From NCBI RefSeq assembly GCF_003597395.2, contig NC_133770.1, positions 200,791,259-200,855,258 of the forward strand: a stretch of DNA of 64,000 bases. The letters are read 5' to 3'. Source of the stretch: Chelonoidis abingdonii (Eukaryota > Chordata > Testudines > Testudinidae). Each line of letters opens with the position of its first letter. Positions within the stretch are counted from its first letter, which is position 1. The translations under genes were made by a program, and so were the position numbers. This document shows positions 12,460-23,700 of the stretch, one piece after another. Below the pieces are notes generated by a model. The model had not been told where the DNA came from and searched no databases. It worked only from the letters and a program-made list of their open reading frames with translations.

Positions 12460-13640
12460 CAACAACAGACATAGAGTGTAGCCCTGTTTCTCACCAGTGT
12501 CCGTGCTGAACCACTCTGTCGTTGTTCAGTCTTACAGTGCACTCTGCATCTTTATGCATAACCATGATGTTCATGGCTCTAGCTGGAATTCCATAAAACT
12601 GAAGAACATTCCACAATATATATCTATGCAGGTTGTCAAATGCATTTTAAAAATAAATGAAATTGATAAGAGGGGCCTGCCATTCTAGGCATTCTTCTGT
12701 GATGGTCCTTTAGTGAGATTATTTGATCTATACAGGCTGACTTAGACCTGAATCCAACCTCTTCTTCTGTAAGCTTTGCATCCACTGCTTCTTTCACCCT
12801 GTGTAGTATCACACTACAGAATACTTTCCCTACAACAAGGAGAAATATGACTTCTCTCCAGTTGTTACAGTCAGTAAGATCACCCTTTTTGGGTATTCTG
12901 ACAATTATTCCACTGGTCAGAAGAAGTCTCTTTCCCACTACCAGACTTCACTGAACAACTCGGACGTTTCATTAAGGTGGTAGTGTCAAGTGATTTGATC
13001 AGCTCCCCACACTTTATTGCTTTTTAGCTTCTTGACTGAAGCTTGTACTTCTGATATCTCTATTGGACCGACGTTGTTGATATCAAGTTGATCAGGCTGG
13101 CATGTTTCATTGAACTCGGGGGCTGAAGTAAGGCTGGGTCTGTTGAGATCACCTTACTCTGCCCATCTATTCTCCATTTTTCTATCTTTATTTTTTATTG
13201 GCCTATTTTATGTGTTGAATTTTCCACATAGGGTTTTAATCCGTTGGTAAATAACTCTGTGATTTCCCATCATAGCAGCAGCTTCAGTTGGTAGGTCTTC
13301 ACCATATCTGTTTCTCTTTCCTTGCACTGCTTTTCACTGCTTTGTTTGCTTTCTTGTACTCCTCCATTGTTTTTTGTAATATTTCATTGGTCTTAGCATT
13401 TAGGAGGTTTTTTTTCAGTGCTTTTCTTTCTTCAGTAAGACACCACGTCTTCTGGCTTATCCAATTCTTGCTCTACTTATGCTGATATCCACGTTCATCT
13501 GCTGCAGCTTGATCCACATCGTTTCTAAGCACTGACCATTTTTTTTCTGGTCCAGTCAGTGTCTCACACTGCTCTACTTCTGGCAGTGCTCAGATCTTTC
13601 CCATAGTTCAAATTGGAATTTCTCACAGTACTCTGTTAGC
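12460..13640 (-). mobile_element. non-LTR retrotransposon, linker and N-terminal reverse transcriptase (inverted part)
   Basis: On the - strand 12938-12636 reads IPKKGDLTDCNNWREV ... VGKVFCSVILHRVKEAVDAK ... EEEVGFRSKSACIDQI, the first blocks of a reverse transcriptase unlike CR1 and closest in pattern to RTE-like LINEs (clade inferred by eye). In shifted frames it continues to about 12465 (YGIPARAMNIMV-like). The upstream linker lies at 12940-13640. Many stops and shifts make it inactive. The active-site YADD-type block is missing; the C-terminal part of what seems the same element follows on the + strand. Confidence 0.75.
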
Positions 13641-13654
13641 CAGTGGAGACCTCA

Positions 13655-14080
13655 GGAAAGAGATGGCATCAGCATTCACTAAACTCAGCAACATGTGGAA
13701 ATCAAAGATATACCATACTAAAACAAAACTGAGAATTTTCAGCTCAAATGTAATCTCTGTTAATGTATGTCTGCGAGAGCCGAAAATCTATTAAAATGCT
13801 AGAAAAACAGATGCCTTTGAAAATAAGTGCCTACAATAGATTCTGGGTATTGGCTGGAGAGACTTTATAACCAGCGAAGAGATGAGCAATCATCAACCAG
13901 TTGCTCATCTCCATTAGAATTAGAAGGAAGGGGTGGACATTTTGGGGGCACGTACTCTGGGTGCCAACACACAGATCCCCAACATGAAGCAGTCAAGTGG
14001 AATCAACTGGTGTGAGGAAATAAGGTCAGGCAAGAGAAACCTTAAAAAGAACTCTCAGCACGGAGGGCATGAAAATCAAT
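13655..14080 (+). mobile_element. non-LTR retrotransposon, C-terminal part (sense)
   Basis: From 13662 the + strand reads MASAFTKLSNMWKSKIYHTK and then, after a frameshift, a VLMYVCES-like block. Around 13900 an IRRKGWTFWGH-like stretch resembles the 'RRRW..IGHV' segment found near the end of RTE-like reverse transcriptase proteins. It directly abuts the inverted N-terminal part (12460-13640), so the pair is probably one insertion with a 5' inversion. Confidence 0.7.
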
Positions 14081-14084
14081 CTAA

Positions 14085-14345
14085 GAACATCCATATGGGA
14101 TCAAACAAATGGTCCATCTAGCCCAGTGTCCTATTTTCCGACAGTGGCCAATGCCAGATGCTTCAGGGGGAATAAACAGAACAGACCTATCCTCCAGACC
14201 TTATCTAATTCTTTTTTTGTACCCCGTTATAGTTTTGACCTTCACAACATCCCTTGGCAACTAAGTCCACACATTGATTGTGTGTTTGTGTGAAGAAGTA
14301 CTTCCTTATGTTTGTTTTAAACCTGCTGCCTATTAATCTCAACAC
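14085..14345 (-). mobile_element. CR1 LINE 3' end fragment
   Basis: The + strand carries 'ggtccatctagcccagtgtc', 'cgacagtggccaatgccaga' and 'aagaagtacttccttatgtt', the complement of a CR1 3' region. The same subfamily occurs at 34312-34530 and, in the other orientation, at the end of 45770-46745. Boundaries are approximate. Confidence 0.8.
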
Positions 14346-17280
14346 AATGGAGCAGATAGAAGCAGAAGTAAATGGCAGAGAGGGATGGAAGAGACTGGTT
14401 TCTGCTCTGTGCACCAATACTGGCACGAGATGATGTAGTAATAACAGTGGGAGACTGGAGTCCTGAGAACTGTTTGCAGGGGATCCTGGAGAAACCTTAT
14501 CATTTATGCTTCTGCTTCTCATGCCATCTGAGCCCCCATCATGCTAGCCTGTTTTCCTCCTTTAAGCCTCATTCTGTTCTACTAATTCCTCTGCTAACAA
14601 GGCCTTGAGGTGGCCTGCTGTCCCTCCTTCCCTGCTTTCTCCTCCCTGATGGCTCCATGATTGCTGGGCACTTGTAGGAGAAGCCTCCCTGTAGCTCTGG
14701 TGTATTTATCAGAGATCTAGCTGCTGCTGAAACACCAGCTCAAAGACCTCAATATAAAATCCCATGCACCAATTAATTTTCAAGATTGTAGATAAAAAAA
14801 GCAAGACACATGTCAGGCTATACCCAGGCCCTGCACAGTCCCCACCAATGGGGACAAGTCCCATGGTATAAGCCTGCTATAAAATACCACAGAGTTGCGG
14901 AAAGTGGCAGTAGAGAGCTTGATCAGGCTCTTTCAGTGAGAGCTGTGTCCTTCTAATGGCTAGTCCACAGAGAGGATTAGGGAGTTAATACTAGTACTGC
15001 CAGATAGAGTTGCAATAAACGGAGTGACCCCCTTACATGTTTCCCTCACTCTGAGCAGGAGGGAAAGGATCTAGTCAGTGGGGTGCATTGTGTTGTACTG
15101 TTCAATATCCAGACACTGGAGCGCTCCATACGTTCAGTAAAAAGGTGTGACAGCCTGAGATCCAGGGTGACAAGGGCCAGGAAAGAGCCAGAAGCTGCAT
15201 GTGCGCAGAAGCAGCAGACTGGAGGCAGCTGCTAGAGAGCTGGCTGGGGAAGGAAGTCTGGGTAGCAGGCACACTGACAGCTGAGCAAGGAAGCAGCATG
15301 TTGCCAGTAAAGGATCTGTAGTAGTTGCAGCAGGAGGATACAGGAAAATGACTGGTAAGCAGGGGACTACCTGCATGTGATGCCAGGAGGTCAGTACAGA
15401 TGGGCTCCAACAAGGCCATAGACAAGAAAACTGAGTGGGGAAAAGGGCCACTGCTTTGTTGCATCCAGAAGATGGGTAGGCTGGAAGGGCGTATCCCTGG
15501 CACTAAACTGAGAGCCCCTAGGTACAGTTACCTTTATACCCCTGCCTCAAAGAACTGACTTCTGTACTGTTGGGTTGATGAAAAGTCCTTGCACCTGGGT
15601 ATCTGCACTTTTTATTTTCTGGCAGCCCTAGTGTAGTAATCCCGTTAGTTGAAATGTGTGAGTGTTAATAGGTTTGGTGTTCAGTGATCACTCTGTGCTT
15701 TAGGAGCTTGCTAGAGATTTGCTTTTTATTATGTCAGTTTCCAGCTAGCTTCACAGCGCCCTGCCCAGACTCTGGCTGTGAAGCTGAGCCCTTAAATGTG
15801 CAGTCCACAAAACCACAATAGGAACTCCCTGCCCAAAGACTACAGCCTACAAAGAGCCTAGTGCTTACAGCAGCTACGGAGTTTGTCTTCCTAGCTCCTG
15901 GTATACAAAGTATATGCTCCCAGATATCTAAAGTAGACTGGTGTATCACAGCACTCGCAGAGAAACCCTGCAGTGGGTTGGTTTAAAAAGTTCCCCTTTA
16001 GCAGAAGTGTCAGAGGATTGTGTTTCTGAAACTACATGTCCAGCATTGTAGTCCCTGCTCTCCCTGTGTGAATTATATAGTAATTGTGCCTGGCATCTGC
16101 TGACATGTATTTGTTACAACATATCACACCCAAAATAATTAGGCATCTGAAGGGTTGGTTATTGATCTTAGTAAGTTCCATTTCTCTTTTAATGACAGCT
16201 GGAGAGAAAAGAGCCCAGAATCCAGTTCAACAAAACAGTCATTTATATATAAACAGATGAGTGAAATTTACTTTCACTGAAAGGAATTTGTCATTTGTGA
16301 GGCTTCTTGAGTAGTCCAGCTCGGTTCCAATTAAGGATGACAGATGTGTAGGATGCTTCACTAGGAATAATAAGAACAAAAATGTATTAGCACAAGTTTA
16401 TATTTCTTTCTCTATCCAGTGCCAAATTCTGCAGATCTGTAAAATGCCATGCTCAACTGTGGCATTATATAAATAATAATCTTCCAGTCTAGAAAGCCAT
16501 CCCCCTGTGTACAGACATTATAGGTGGTTTGCAGGTTTTCCTGCTCCAACAAGGACATGAGGAGTGTTTTGGTGGAAGTTTTCTAAAGTTGCAATTTCTT
16601 AAATAATAGATTTGGGCCTAGTTGACCGTTGTTCCAGTCTCACATTAGTGTAACTCCACTGAAATCAGTGGAGCTATACAGATGGAAAATGGGAGTAATG
16701 CACTGGTGAATCAGGCTCCTTATTTTCCATTTCCTCTGAGCATTATACTGTCTGATCTAGCTGTCTATTTCAGAATATAAACTCTTGGAGCAGAGACCTT
16801 GTCTCCATCTTTTAATGTAAAGCACTTAGTACGTTATAAAAATAAATATAACCCAGCACCTCTCCCTGTCAGTGATTATACCTCTCAATAACCAGGAACT
16901 GAGGGCAACTACAGCATCATAGGAGCATCCATACCTGAGCACCCTTCATCTTCCAACAAGATAGCTTGAGGTATAAAAGAATTCCATTCCATTTTGCCCA
17001 CTCAGTTCTTCCTAAATAGGTTATAACCATTGATTTTAACATTTCAGTCATGCAAACCTTCCCACCAAGTTTCAGTTATACTAACTTGGTCAAATTTATG
17101 CTCTTAAATGAGCAATTCCAATTCCTCTCATTTATTACCCAGACTATTAGCATTGTATATAGGCTATTAAATAATTTATTCTCTTTATGTTCCTTGGTGT
17201 CTTGATTAATTTTGTTCTCAACATCTTGATTTTGTTTTATATAAGTTCTCATTTATTCTCCCTTTTCACCCTCCTCTTTT
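14346..17280. other. intergenic, no gene seen
   Basis: Frames of 100-130 codons cross 15102-15503 on the - strand but are Ser/Leu/Pro-rich without a recognisable domain, so I do not call a gene. 16625-16720 holds one of the recurring 'gtgtaactccactgaaatca' motifs. 16780-16850 resembles an old repeat ('aaactcttggagcagagacc'). Confidence 0.4.
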
Positions 17281-17289
17281 GTTCTTCTT

Positions 17290-18380
17290 TAATGCGTTCC
17301 AGGCTAGTCTAGCCAGTATGTCTCCTAGAAGATATGTTCCTCTTTTATTGAGATGAAGGCCATCCAATTTGTACAGCCTCTTTGCCCATAGAAGGTGGAT
17401 CAATGTTCCACAAAACTAAAACCCTGTATCTGACACCACTTACCAAGCGAGCATTTCACTTCCAGAATCTTCTATTTTCTGTCTTCCTTCACTTCCAGAT
17501 AGGAAGGATTTCCAAGAAGATCATGTGGGCATTCTTCTCCTTCAGTGTCCTTCCAAATTCCCTGAAGTTGTCTATAATTTGTGCAGCAGTGTTATTATAT
17601 TATGATATTATTATTATGATACACCATCATCAATGGATTCTTGCCCACCAACTTCAGAACCTATCCAGTCTTACAGTCAAATCTCATGCCTGGGAAGATA
17701 ACACATCATCCTGTTGTCCGCCTGTGCCTTGCAGAATGTTCTCTCCATTCTTATGAATATCAAATTCCCAACAGGGATAGTCTGTCTTCCTTGGATGGCT
17801 GGAGATCTCTTCATGGGCAGCCTGCATTGCCCTGCAGGTTGGGCTGTACAGCCATCCACAGTATGTCCTATGCAGCTCTCCATTCTGCTTGACCAGCTGG
17901 ATCTTCAGAGATATCTTCTACAGTTTCCACACTGAGAATGTGATAACAGTTGGGTACTTCTGGCTGTGTGGAATGCCTACTGGGGCTCTTCTTTCTGTTG
18001 GTCACAACGTGCCCATCCTTCATCTGCATCCTGCCACGTAGAAAGCTACCTGGCCCTCTTGCCTCTGGTGGTTATGAACTACCAAACCTCCTCTCCAGTT
18101 TCCATACTCTCTGGTTCCTTGGCAGCTAGTTCCTTTGTTTTTTGAATCTGGAGTGGTGAAGTTTTCTGAATCTGGTTGTCCAAGAATCCCTCAACCTCTC
18201 TGATGCTCCATGGTATGTATATTTGTCCTTCCAGACTACAAATCTTTTCTTCTAGCACAGTTACCAACTTGTACTTCATACAGAGGAAATCCCTCGTGGC
18301 TCCCAGTAGGAAACAAAACATTGCACGTGTATTGTTCATCACAACCACGGTTCTATTGCTGGACATCACAGCATTAAGTG
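17290..18380 (-). pseudogene. decayed ORF1 of a CR1-type LINE (coiled coil and SGNH-esterase-like end)
   Basis: On the - strand, 18369-18079 encodes KYKLVTVLEEKICSLEGQI and SIREVEGFLDN, matching the coiled-coil segment of CR1 ORF1 proteins. Further downstream, near 17375-17290, the - strand reads YKLDGLHLNKRGTYLLGDIL in one frame. DGLHLN is the block that carries the catalytic Asp/His of the SGNH-type esterase in ORF1 of CR1-like elements. Between them the frame is broken many times. I infer a single old ORF1 copy; ORF2 is not recognisable downstream of it. Confidence 0.65.
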
Positions 18381-19198
18381 TAGAGTTATACCTAGAACAA
18401 AAGCTCCTGTTTGCTGTTTATGTGCACTTGATCACGAGTTTACTTGGCAAATAACTACTCACCAAGTTCATCCACCTCCAAGCACAGGATCAGCAGCTAT
18501 GCACTCTGAAACTCCCATTTGCCACTCCTCTTTGCTATTATGGTCAACATTTTGTGTCCTCTGTGGCAAGCTGGCTCTAAATTAGACTTTGGCCTAAGAA
18601 GGATAAATTTGTATTGCCAATAGAACAAGTCCCAACTCAGATCCCAGTTCTACATAAGTTCTCATATCACACCCATCATTATGATATCTGAATGTGAGGA
18701 AGCCACTTGCTAACCTGTAGACCATTGTATTAAAATCAAGTCTCAGTCCTTAAATGAGATACATAATGGGCATTTCAAATCTGGTGTTGCCCTTTCTCTG
18801 GTCTTCCAAATAGTGTTGAGTAGGAAACAAGTGAAACAACTATGATTCAAGACCTATCAAGAAGATCAGTTCTGTGACAGTCACAGGACTACTTATGCTC
18901 GAGGGTAGTCTGGGGGATTGCTTTCCCGTTTAAACTACTGTAGAATGAAACCATGCAACTAGTTTTCTTTGAATACAATAGGAATTTTATTGGCCTGCAC
19001 AGATGGAAACTAAGGATCCTTGTATCAGTGGCTTTCAACCAGGGGTATGTGAACCCCAGGGAGTACACAGAGGTCTTCTAAGTGGTACATCAACTGGTCT
19101 AGTTATTTCCCTAGTTTTACAACAGGCTACATAAAAAGCACTGGTGAAGTCTTTATGTTTCTTTATACTGCTCTATACACTATACGCTGAAATGTAAG

Positions 19199-20186
19199 CA
19201 GGGCCAGCTCCAGCGTTTATGCCACCCCAAGCAGGGAGGGGGTGGGAAAGAGGGGGAAAAAAAGCCGTATCAGTGGCACTTCAGTGGGAGCTCTATTACC
19301 ATTGCTTCATCCTTTGGCGGTAGGTCCTTCCCTCCGAGAGGGACTAAGGGACCCACTGCCAAAGAGCCAGACATGTCGCCCCTTTCTGTTGGCCGTCCCA
19401 AGCACTTGCTTGCTGCACTGGTGCTGTTACCCAGGGTTCTTCAACCCAAAGCTCTTGGTAACTTTTACTCTGTGAGAGGAGGTGTCAGGAAATAAATCAG
19501 GGGAGATACGGCTGTCCGACTGATAGATGGCTGGCACAAACAGGACAACACAAGAGTGCTTTCACTTAAAGCTAAACTTTACTAGTCTCAAGCACTTACA
19601 CACATCTGCAGCAAGATTAATAAAACACCCTCAACCCTTGATAATTACCAAAACTGAGTGTGGCTTTCCAATGACACAGTGGCAGGTTTCTGGTGGCCAA
19701 ATCTTCCGTCTGCCAGTGGGGACCACAAGATGTATCCAGAGGGAGAGTCTAAAACAGTCCCCAAACGAGTCCAACTATCTCAAGCTTTCCCCCTTATTTA
19801 TACATTAGTAATAGAATGACATGTGCCTTAAAGAAACCTTGTTAAGTAAGCAATTTCAAGCAAGAGGTTCCTTCTGATTATTGATTAACCAGGTGTGGGT
19901 TTTTCCAGAGTCTGCAGCTCTGAGACCCCAATAGACATTCCTGCTCTTTTAAAATGCATGTATCAGCAACTTCAACACAGTTCTTATCAGGAAGGATGCA
20001 GGGTCAAGTTGCCCTTTCCGTGGCACCCAAACCCCTCCTCCCCTCCTGCCTTGGTCACGCTGAGATTGCCGAATGGCCAATCTATAGCTTGCTGACTAGG
20101 TTGCTTTTTAACAATAAGCCATAGTGATTTTAGGCACTTTGCTGGTTTGCCAAGGTCTCCCCGTATGCTGCCTGGAACCGGCCCTG
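19199..20186. mobile_element. hAT MITE nested in the element at 19026, perfect 8-bp TSD
   Basis: Ends are CAGGGCCAGCTCCAG and, reversed, CAGGGCCGGTTCCAG. Both sides carry AATGTAAG (19191-19198 and 20187-20194), a perfect 8-bp target duplication as made by hAT transposases. Without its own insertion (19427-20165) the element would be about 240 bp, a normal size for a MITE. It has no coding capacity. Confidence 0.88.
19427..20165 (-). mobile_element. 739-bp insertion with 5-bp TSD, possibly a solo LTR
   Basis: The insertion splits the hAT MITE and is flanked by TGCTG on both sides (19422-19426 and 20166-20170), a 5-bp duplication of the size made by retroviral-type integrases. Read on the - strand it has a TATA-like 'tgtataaataaggggg' near the middle, as many LTRs do. 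Canonical TG...CA ends are not evident at these borders; an internal 19483-19989 stretch has TG...CA ends with ggagg/ggaag flanks as an alternative. No retroviral gene is present. The LTR identity is inference. Confidence 0.5.
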
Positions 20187-20414
20187 AATGTAAGTACAAT
20201 ATTTGTATTCTAGTTGATTTATTGTATAATATGGTAAAAATGAGAAAGTAAGCAATATTTCAGTAATAGTGTGTTGTGGAACTTTTATATTTTTATGTCT
20301 GGTTTTGTAAGCAAGTAATTTTTAAGAGAGGTGAGACTTGGGGTTATGCAAAAAAATCAGACTCCTGGGGGTACAGTAGTCTGGAAAGGCTGGGAGCCAG
20401 TGCCCTAGATCACC

Positions 20415-20441
20415 TCATCATCATCATGATCATCATCATCC
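20415..20441 (+). repeat. (ATC)n microsatellite
   Basis: About nine near-perfect trinucleotide units (tcatcatcatcatgatcatc), 275 bp upstream of the CD226 start codon. Confidence 0.85.
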
Positions 20442-20598
20442 ATATTTCTCAAGTTCTCATGGAGTTGGGAAGTTTCTGTTTCAGTGAATTTTGATAGACA
20501 TTTAGTCTGATGTGAATAGCTGAACTATACTGTGAACCTGATTGCCTATAGATGGGGCTATTGTTTATGTGAAAGTAAAAGCACATTGTTTCTTTCAG

Positions 20599-20715
20599 GT
20601 ATCTCATTTCAAAAGTAAAGACTTCAGTGATAACAGTTGATTAGGAAATAGCATATTGTGAAGGAAGTCTGAATAAAGCTGTATCACATAGTAGTCTGCC
20701 CCAGCGCTCTCAGGG
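20599..20715 (+). other. CD226: candidate 5' UTR of CD226 (possible second non-coding exon part)
   Basis: A good splice acceptor (ttgtttctttcag, AG at 20597-20598) lies 118 bp before the start codon. If it is used, 20599-20715 would be the 5' UTR part of the exon carrying the start codon. No promoter or upstream exon can be identified from the sequence, and an unspliced first exon beginning in this region is equally possible. Confidence 0.25.
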
Positions 20716-20761
20716 ATGGACTATCTTGCCTGCCTTATTGTTGTTCTCCAGTTATCTGAAA
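20716..20761 (+). CDS. CD226: CD226 coding exon 1: signal peptide
   Basis: Encodes [15 protein letters not shown] plus the first base of codon 16. The hydrophobic core ([10 protein letters not shown]) is a typical secretory signal; cleavage should fall near the exon 1/2 junction. The ATG has a favourable context (G at -3 and G at +4), and MDY matches the start of mammalian CD226. The donor is a|gtaag at 20762; intron 1 is only 285 bp. Confidence 0.88.
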
Positions 20762-23700
20762 GTAAGATTGCTTTCTTTTTCTTTAGCAATACATGTTCTT
20801 TTTTTCTTGCATGACAGATATAATCAGAATTCATCAGTATTTATGTGTGGCTTAAATAATTTTGAAGGCATTCAGAAAAACTAACTGTTATAAGTAATAA
20901 CACCCATAAGGATTTTGCTGGGCTTGTTCTTGTGCTGCCAGGCTTTTCAATCTCTAAACTATTTTGCTTAATCTTAGAATGTTAGCTAGCTAGTTGTGTT
21001 AAACTTTGAAGCTACAATTAGTGCTAATGCTGGGTATGTGTTTCAGCCACAGGGGAAGGAAGATTTGTGGATGCAACTGTAAAACTCACCAATAATATGA
21101 CTCTGGAATGCGTCTATCCAAAGACAGATGGCATAACCCAGATGTCCTGGGTTAAGAGTATTGTAGCTGGCAAAGAAGTCATTGCTGTCTCCCACCCATT
21201 GTACGGTGTGCATATTGAAGACAAATATAAGGATAGAATTCGCTTTATAAATGCTTCCTCAAGAGACAAGTCCCTAAACTTCATGAAGACCACTGAAGCA
21301 GACACAGGCTTGTATTTATGCTCCATAACATTCCCAAAAGGAGTCTGGGAAAAGGTTGTACAGGTTATCCAATTAGGTAAGTGAAACCTTTGCTATTTTA
21401 TAAATTGGTGGTAAATGCAAATATATACAAAGTTAAGAAAGATCTGGGCTCTCATTTTGGTAACAGAATTTGATGGATGATTCAGTTGCTCTGCTAATGG
21501 AGTCATTTGGAGATTGCTTGCTACCATTTCAGGAAATAATTACATTGCCAGGGATCCAAGGTAGGAGTGATCAACATATATCACAAAGGAGAAGAGCTGA
21601 ATTTTTGAGAGAAGACATCACAGCAGTGATACAAATGTATTTAATTGCCATGACAAGGGTTTGGCAATGACAGAGTTTTAGAGAATATTGCACATTGCAA
21701 CATCAGTGAGCCATTTCCATTGGGAAATAATATCTCATGACCTTGCAACCTCACTACCTGTATGAAATTAGCCCTTGTCACCACTGTAGATTGTACTGTT
21801 TTGGGGTACATGCTTTTGGGTCCACACTACCTGGTCATCAGTCCTTCTGGCCCAGAAGTTCTTCAGAAACAGAATGACAGAGTAATTAGCCATTTAGGAA
21901 TGAAGAGACTACAAAAGGGAGACAGTTAGGATAGGATGAAAAACAAACAAAAAACCCTTTCCCAAATGGGCACTGTTTAAAGCTGGGGAGAGGAGGAAGG
22001 CATGGCCACATTAATAAAGTCTGTATGCGATAGGCCCGTGTGGCTTCACCTATCTCTGTAGTTGCTGACTATTCTTGCTGTTTGCTTTCTCTTTTGTCCC
22101 TGTGGAAGAGGAAAGCTGGAGGATCCTTTCTTTCTTGCTATCTCCTGGAGGTGGGAGCAGCAAGGTAGTTATTTGTTTGGCTCTTCTGTCAAGACTGTCA
22201 GCAGTAAGGCCAATTAGTGCCAATTATGATGTGAACCATCTATCTACTAGGAGCTGGATTATAAACATAAATTCGTTTTGTGCAGGCTGTTGAACAGCTT
22301 TCAGAAGATAATACATTTTGGTTATTCCTCAGCCTCGGCTACGTTTAAACAGCCAACCATTGAAAGACTGTATCCTATTCCAGGCTACTAGAGCTACCGT
22401 GGTAAAATGTCACTTTTCATATCTTCATTTTATTTATTTATTGGTATTTCCCTTTCAAGCAATGATGAGCTAAAGGAGAATTTAGCCTCTAACTGTTGAA
22501 GTCCAGTAGCTGCTAATGGGACACTTCCTTTTTAAATGCCATCTTCCTTTCCGGCACTCTGTCCTCTACCCTTCATTTATTTCAGTATCATTATAAGTTA
22601 GTTGCAGTTGTAGTCAGTTGGCTGTTTAAAATGATATTTTGGGGATCTATTTTGGGGATCTATATTCTCCCCAGATAATATTCTTTCACATTAATTACAG
22701 GTCAAATATGAGAGAAGACTTTTCTGACTGCCAGGCTCAGCCTGGGATCTAAAATCCAACCTGTGTTCCCTCTACCTCTCAGCTTTCCTCCAAAAATGAA
22801 GATTTTGCCCTTAGGTTTAATATGACACTTTTACTGAGATGGAACCTAGGTCATTCTTCCCTACCTATCTTAGCTTTGTCAACAGTAAAAAACTTCTCTT
22901 TGTCAGCATAGTGACCAGATGTGGGGAATGAGAAGATACTGTTGTTACATAGTCACTTTCCTGACTAAACAACACTTTTAAAACTTGCTAATTCTGTTTC
23001 TTTTCCCTCTGCCCCAAAAGCTGTTTTATAAGAAATTCTGGGATGGAAATGACTATACCTGTTATGTAGCCATCAGTCATTCTACCAGTTGAGGGGATCA
23101 TTTTTTTTCCTGAAACAAGCATGGGATTGTGTTAGCAGTCTCCCTATAGCAGGGAAGGCTTGATTAGCTGCACCTTCCACCTGTAACAGTCAGTCATGAT
23201 AAATCCAGAGTGGAGCTCCATACTCACCCTCACCAATGGTTTCCTTCAGTGGCATCCCTGAGTAGCTGCTTTCTTGTTCTATATCTCTGGTTATATTTAG
23301 GGTCTTTACTGATCTTCTAAAGAGACCAAAATGCAAACTTAAAAGGTTCTGGAAGGAAAGAAAACTCTTCTTTGCTTGAAGGTAAGAGAGAAGATTTCCA
23401 AAGGGCCTAAGGACAGTAGGGACCAAACACTAATTTGAGCCTTTGAAGATCTTCCCCTAAAATTTTCCATAGAAATTTTAATATCACTCAGCCCAGAGAT
23501 CATTTCTAAAGGCTAAGCCAAGTTATTAGGTCCCATAAAAACAGTACATTTTTCAGTTTTAAAAGTTATTTTAAATAATGTCTGACTGGTACATTTGACT
23601 TTCCAAATCCTATTTTTTAATTAATTGAAACACAGGAGGTTTAAAGAGAATTGTAATGGAAACCCAAGAGCAGTGGAAGGAAAGTTTGTGGTCTTCACTC

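Larger units (their letters stand above)
19026..20402. mobile_element. older hAT-like element, split by a younger insertion
   Basis: The left end is CAGTGGCTTTCAACC and the right end, reversed, is CACTGGCTCCCAGCC, consistent with hAT terminal repeats. The two halves (19026-19198 and 20187-20402) are parts of one element because the insertion between them is framed by a direct 8-bp duplication. Candidate target duplications of the outer element, CCTTGTAT and CCCTAGAT, agree at only 5 of 8 positions, so the outer boundary is less sure than the inner ones. Confidence 0.6.

Noticed and set aside
15102..15503. 133-codon frame on the - strand
   Set aside because: Ser/Leu/Pro-rich, no recognisable domain or flanking splice sites; a second frame overlaps it.
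1..20600. Search for RTTN exons upstream
   Set aside because: No convincing exon with flanking splice sites was recognised.
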